Source of the DNA: Planctomycetota bacterium
GTDB lineage: Bacteria > Planctomycetota > Planctomycetia > Pirellulales > UBA1268
Direction: 5' to 3'
NCBI GenBank assembly: GCA_003669585.1
Contig: QWOQ01000011.1
Span: 186,001 to 250,000 of the forward strand
Length of the DNA: 64,000 nt
In this document: piece by piece, positions 61,716 to 64,000 of the stretch
How positions within the stretch are numbered: the first letter of the stretch is position 1
Layout of the letters: every line of letters starts with the position of its first letter
Position numbers and translations under genes: made by a program
Notes under the pieces: model-generated
Seen by the model: only the letters and a program-made list of their open reading frames with translations
The model's database searches: none
Told to the model about the DNA's origin: nothing

Positions 61716-63332
61716 ATGGATCACGTTCCGGTCCGTCGAGTGCTTATCAGCACATTTGATAAAACAGGTCTGGATCGACTGGCGGTGCGTCTCAAGGCAT
61801 TGGGGGTGCGAGTGGCCAGTACGGGTGGTACCCGAACGGTTCTTGAGAGCATGGGACTGGTTGTCGAAGACGTCTCGACAATCACCGGGTTCCCAGAGAT
61901 TCTTGACGGACGCGTCAAGACGCTGCATCCCAAAATATTTGCTGGAATTCTAGCGAGGCTCGATCGTCAAGAAGATCACGATGTGTTGCGCACGCACGGA
62001 GTCGAAACGTTTGATGCAGTGATCGTGAATCTGTATCCATTTAAGAATGCTGTGGCATCACCGGAATGCTCCGCTGAAGAAGCGATAGAGTTGATCGACA
62101 TTGGCGGTCCGAGTCTTGTGCGAGCTGCCGCAAAGAACCATGCCTTCACCGCAGTGCTTACGAGTCCTCATCAGTACGACACTTTTCTCGAAGCTCTTGA
62201 GCGTGGCGGAACAACGCTTCTAGAACGGCGTTTGATGGCAGCGGCAGCATTTGAGTGCACTGCTGAATACGACCGAACGATTGCAAATTGGATGGCGTGT
62301 TATGCCGGGGTTGGAACGTCGAACAGAACACAGGTGCAAGAGGCGGTTGGATCACAGGAAATTGGCTTGCCGGAAAAATTCACGCTCGAATTGGAGCGTC
62401 GATTACCACTGCGATACGGTGAAAACCCTCATCAGTCAGCGGCATTCTACGCCCCGGTTGGTACGGCTTATGGCATTGCAGGAGCCAGACAAATTTCCGG
62501 GAAAGAACTTTCCTACAACAATATTGCAGATCTGGATGCCGCAACTCGGCTTGCGTCACTGTTCAAGGATCCATCAGCGATTGTCGTAAAACATACAAAT
62601 CCCTGCGGAGCTGCCAGCGCAGAACTTCTGCGAAATGCCCTTGCCGATGCGATGGCCGCCGATCCATTGAGTGCATTCGGCTCGGTTGTTGCAGTCAATC
62701 GCACGTTTGATAGAGATTCTGCAGAGATGCTTCTTGAACCCGGACTTTTTATCGAAGTGATTGCAGCGCCGGCGTTCGAACCAGCTGCCATTGAACTTCT
62801 CACCACACGGCCAGCGTGGAAAGCAAACGTTCGATTAGTAGAACTCTCAGGAGAGAATCTGTGGAAGGCAACCGAGGGACTTGAACTTCAAGCCGTTGCA
62901 GGAGGGCTGTTGGCCCAAAGGCCAGATGACCGATTTGATGAAATGAATGAATGGCGACTGGTAACAGAAACACAAGTTCCAGATGCGTTGGTCCGATCGC
63001 TGGAGTTTGCATTCACGATCGTAAGACGTCTCACAAGCAATGCAATTGCCGTGTGCCGCGGTACGAGTCTGATCGGAGCAGGAGTTGGACAGACCAGTCG
63101 AGTCGATGCAGTACGACACGCACTTGAAAAAGCTCGATCCAAATCACATGGCGCTGTGCTTGCTTCTGATGCGTTCTTTCCGTTTCCAGATTCGATTGAA
63201 CTTGCGGCAAAAGCAGGCATTGCAGCCATTATTCAGCCGGGTGGCTCGAAGCGGGACTCTGAGGTTATCGCAACTGCCAATGCGGTTGGTATTCCGATGA
63301 TTTTCACATCTCGTAGACACTTTCGTCATTAG
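61716..63332 (+). CDS. purH: Bifunctional AICAR transformylase/IMP cyclohydrolase
   Basis: PurH catalyses the last two steps of IMP synthesis. The N-terminal cyclohydrolase (MGS-like) domain shows VLISTFDKTGLDRLAVRLKA, STGGTRTVLESMG and RVKTLHPKIFAGILAR; the transformylase domain shows LPLRYGENPHQSA, SGKELSYNNIADLDAA and the catalytic Lys-His in VVKHTNPCGAA. The length (538 aa) is normal. The frame opens with GTG at 61674, but the ATG at 61716 (MDHVPVRR) fits the family. trpC follows 72 nt downstream on the same strand. Confidence 0.96.
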   Translation: MDHVPVRRVLISTFDKTGLDRLAVRLKALGVRVASTGGTRTVLESMGLVVEDVSTITGFPEILDGRVKTLHPKIFAGILARLDRQEDHDVLRTHGVETFDAVIVNLYPFKNAVASPECSAEEAIELIDIGGPSLVRAAAKNHAFTAVLTSPHQYDTFLEALERGGTTLLERRLMAAAAFECTAEYDRTIANWMACYAGVGTSNRTQVQEAVGSQEIGLPEKFTLELERRLPLRYGENPHQSAAFYAPVGTAYGIAGARQISGKELSYNNIADLDAATRLASLFKDPSAIVVKHTNPCGAASAELLRNALADAMAADPLSAFGSVVAVNRTFDRDSAEMLLEPGLFIEVIAAPAFEPAAIELLTTRPAWKANVRLVELSGENLWKATEGLELQAVAGGLLAQRPDDRFDEMNEWRLVTETQVPDALVRSLEFAFTIVRRLTSNAIAVCRGTSLIGAGVGQTSRVDAVRHALEKARSKSHGAVLASDAFFPFPDSIELAAKAGIAAIIQPGGSKRDSEVIATANAVGIPMIFTSRRHFRH

Positions 63333-63404
63333 GACTGTGCCTGTCGATGTTTTGACAACCAAGTGCGTCAAGACTGAAATGCAAAAGCGGAGAATCTGTT
63401 ACGC

Positions 63405-64000
63405 ATGGTGACGTTGCTTGAAAAAATTGTTGCTCGCAAACAACGTGAGATCGCGACGGCTCGCGAACGAGTGAGCGAAGCGGAGCTTGAATCTGTCATT
63501 GAGCAGTCGCCCCCTCCGATTGATTTCTTTGGTGCGTTATCCGCCCCAGGTCCGATTCGGCTGATTGCAGAATTCAAGCGGAAGAGTCCTTCCGCAGGAT
63601 CAATTCGTCCTGGTGCAGTGGTCGAAGATATTGCTCGGGCGTATGCATCAGCTGGAGCATCAGCACTGAGCATTCTCACGGATGCAGATGATTTCGGAGG
63701 TTCTCTCGACGACCTGTCTGCCGCAAAAAGATCGGTAGCGCTGCCGATCTTGCGGAAAGAATTCATCGTCGATCGCTATCAAGTACTCGAAGCGCGTGCC
63801 GCTGGGGCTGATGCGGTCTTGCTGATCGCAGAGTGCCTCGACGACTGTCGCCTTCGCAGTCTCTATCGCGAGATTCTTACTCTAGGCATGACACCCTTGG
63901 TAGAGCTGCACTCGCAGGATCATCTTTCGCGAGTGCTCGACATTGGTGCCACTCTCATTGGCATCAATAATCGAGATCTCCATACAATGACAACGCGTTT
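63405..64000 (+). CDS. trpC: Indole-3-glycerol-phosphate synthase, N-terminal part
   Basis: This is the first 198 codons of TrpC, which closes the indole ring in tryptophan synthesis; the gene runs out of the window. LIAEFKRKSPSAG holds the catalytic Lys, LPILRKEFIVDRYQ the second catalytic Lys, and LIGINNRDLHT the phosphate-site region near the end. The (beta/alpha)8 barrel order is normal so far. It begins at ATG 63405 as MVTLLEKIVARKQREI. The rest of the trp pathway is not adjacent. Confidence 0.95.
   Translation, partial: MVTLLEKIVARKQREIATARERVSEAELESVIEQSPPPIDFFGALSAPGPIRLIAEFKRKSPSAGSIRPGAVVEDIARAYASAGASALSILTDADDFGGSLDDLSAAKRSVALPILRKEFIVDRYQVLEARAAGADAVLLIAECLDDCRLRSLYREILTLGMTPLVELHSQDHLSRVLDIGATLIGINNRDLHTMTTR

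Overview
The window looks like chromosome from a member of the Planctomycetota. The markers are the PSCyt/DUF1549-DUF1553 and DUF1501 gene pair (40353-44938), a DUF1559 pseudopilin-like protein, a DUF1080 protein, PQQ-propeller and SUMF1-like exported proteins, short planctomycete-type conserved proteins and a Cys-rich repeat protein. No mobile element, phage gene, CRISPR array, tRNA or rRNA was recognised. Genes are packed loosely outside the nuo cluster, several starts are GTG, and Shine-Dalgarno sites are strong for some genes and absent for others.

Layout. 1-328: end of a site-2 (M50) protease. 488-17063 (minus strand): a complete 14-gene complex I operon, nuoA-B-C-D-E-F-G-H-I-J-K-L-M-N, ending with an Mrp/ApbC-type Fe-S carrier ATPase. 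17605-20480: an M20 deacylase/peptidase, a small exported protein and a metallo-beta-lactamase-fold hydrolase. 20564-26589: two tandem large GTPases overlapping a two-gene amino-acid ABC transporter (substrate-binding and permease domains fused, then the ATPase), ending at a strong hairpin terminator. 26750-31050: an exported protein built from CCEP repeats; divergent from it a cobalamin riboswitch leading into a DUF1559 gene, a small Cys-containing lipoprotein-like gene, a methyltransferase and an ABM-domain protein. 31133-36792: TrpG/PabA-type amidotransferase, MoeA, an NTF2-like protein, ThyX, a small conserved protein, a [2Fe-2S] ferredoxin, a P-II protein and a CAP-like exported protein. 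37278-44938: a large exported protein of unknown function, then the planctomycete trio of small lipoprotein, PSCyt1-DUF1549-DUF1553 and DUF1501. 45125-47332: a cyanophycin-synthetase-like ligase whose Mur-ligase half is degenerate. 47357-53157 (minus): two PQQ-propeller proteins and a SUMF1-like protein. 53787-57081: SmpB, a small conserved protein and a TrkH/TrkA potassium uptake pair. 57118-60229 (minus): a Coa1-like lipoprotein, a repeat-tailed conserved protein, an unknown protein and a DUF1080 protein. 60471-64000: a histidine kinase, purH and the start of trpC.

Metabolic picture. The genes describe an aerobic or facultative heterotroph with proton-pumping complex I, high-capacity K+ uptake, polar amino-acid uptake, ThyX-based dTMP synthesis, a molybdopterin step, purine and tryptophan genes scattered outside operons, and a large exported proteome. 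The points I find most worth a second look are the B12 riboswitch placed before a pseudopilin/lipoprotein pair with no evident B12 function, the CphA2-like ligase with a dead Mur-type P-loop, the tandem GTPases with altered G4 motifs, the CCEP-repeat protein, and several perfect inverted repeats in intergenic regions. All family assignments come from reading motifs; no database search was possible.
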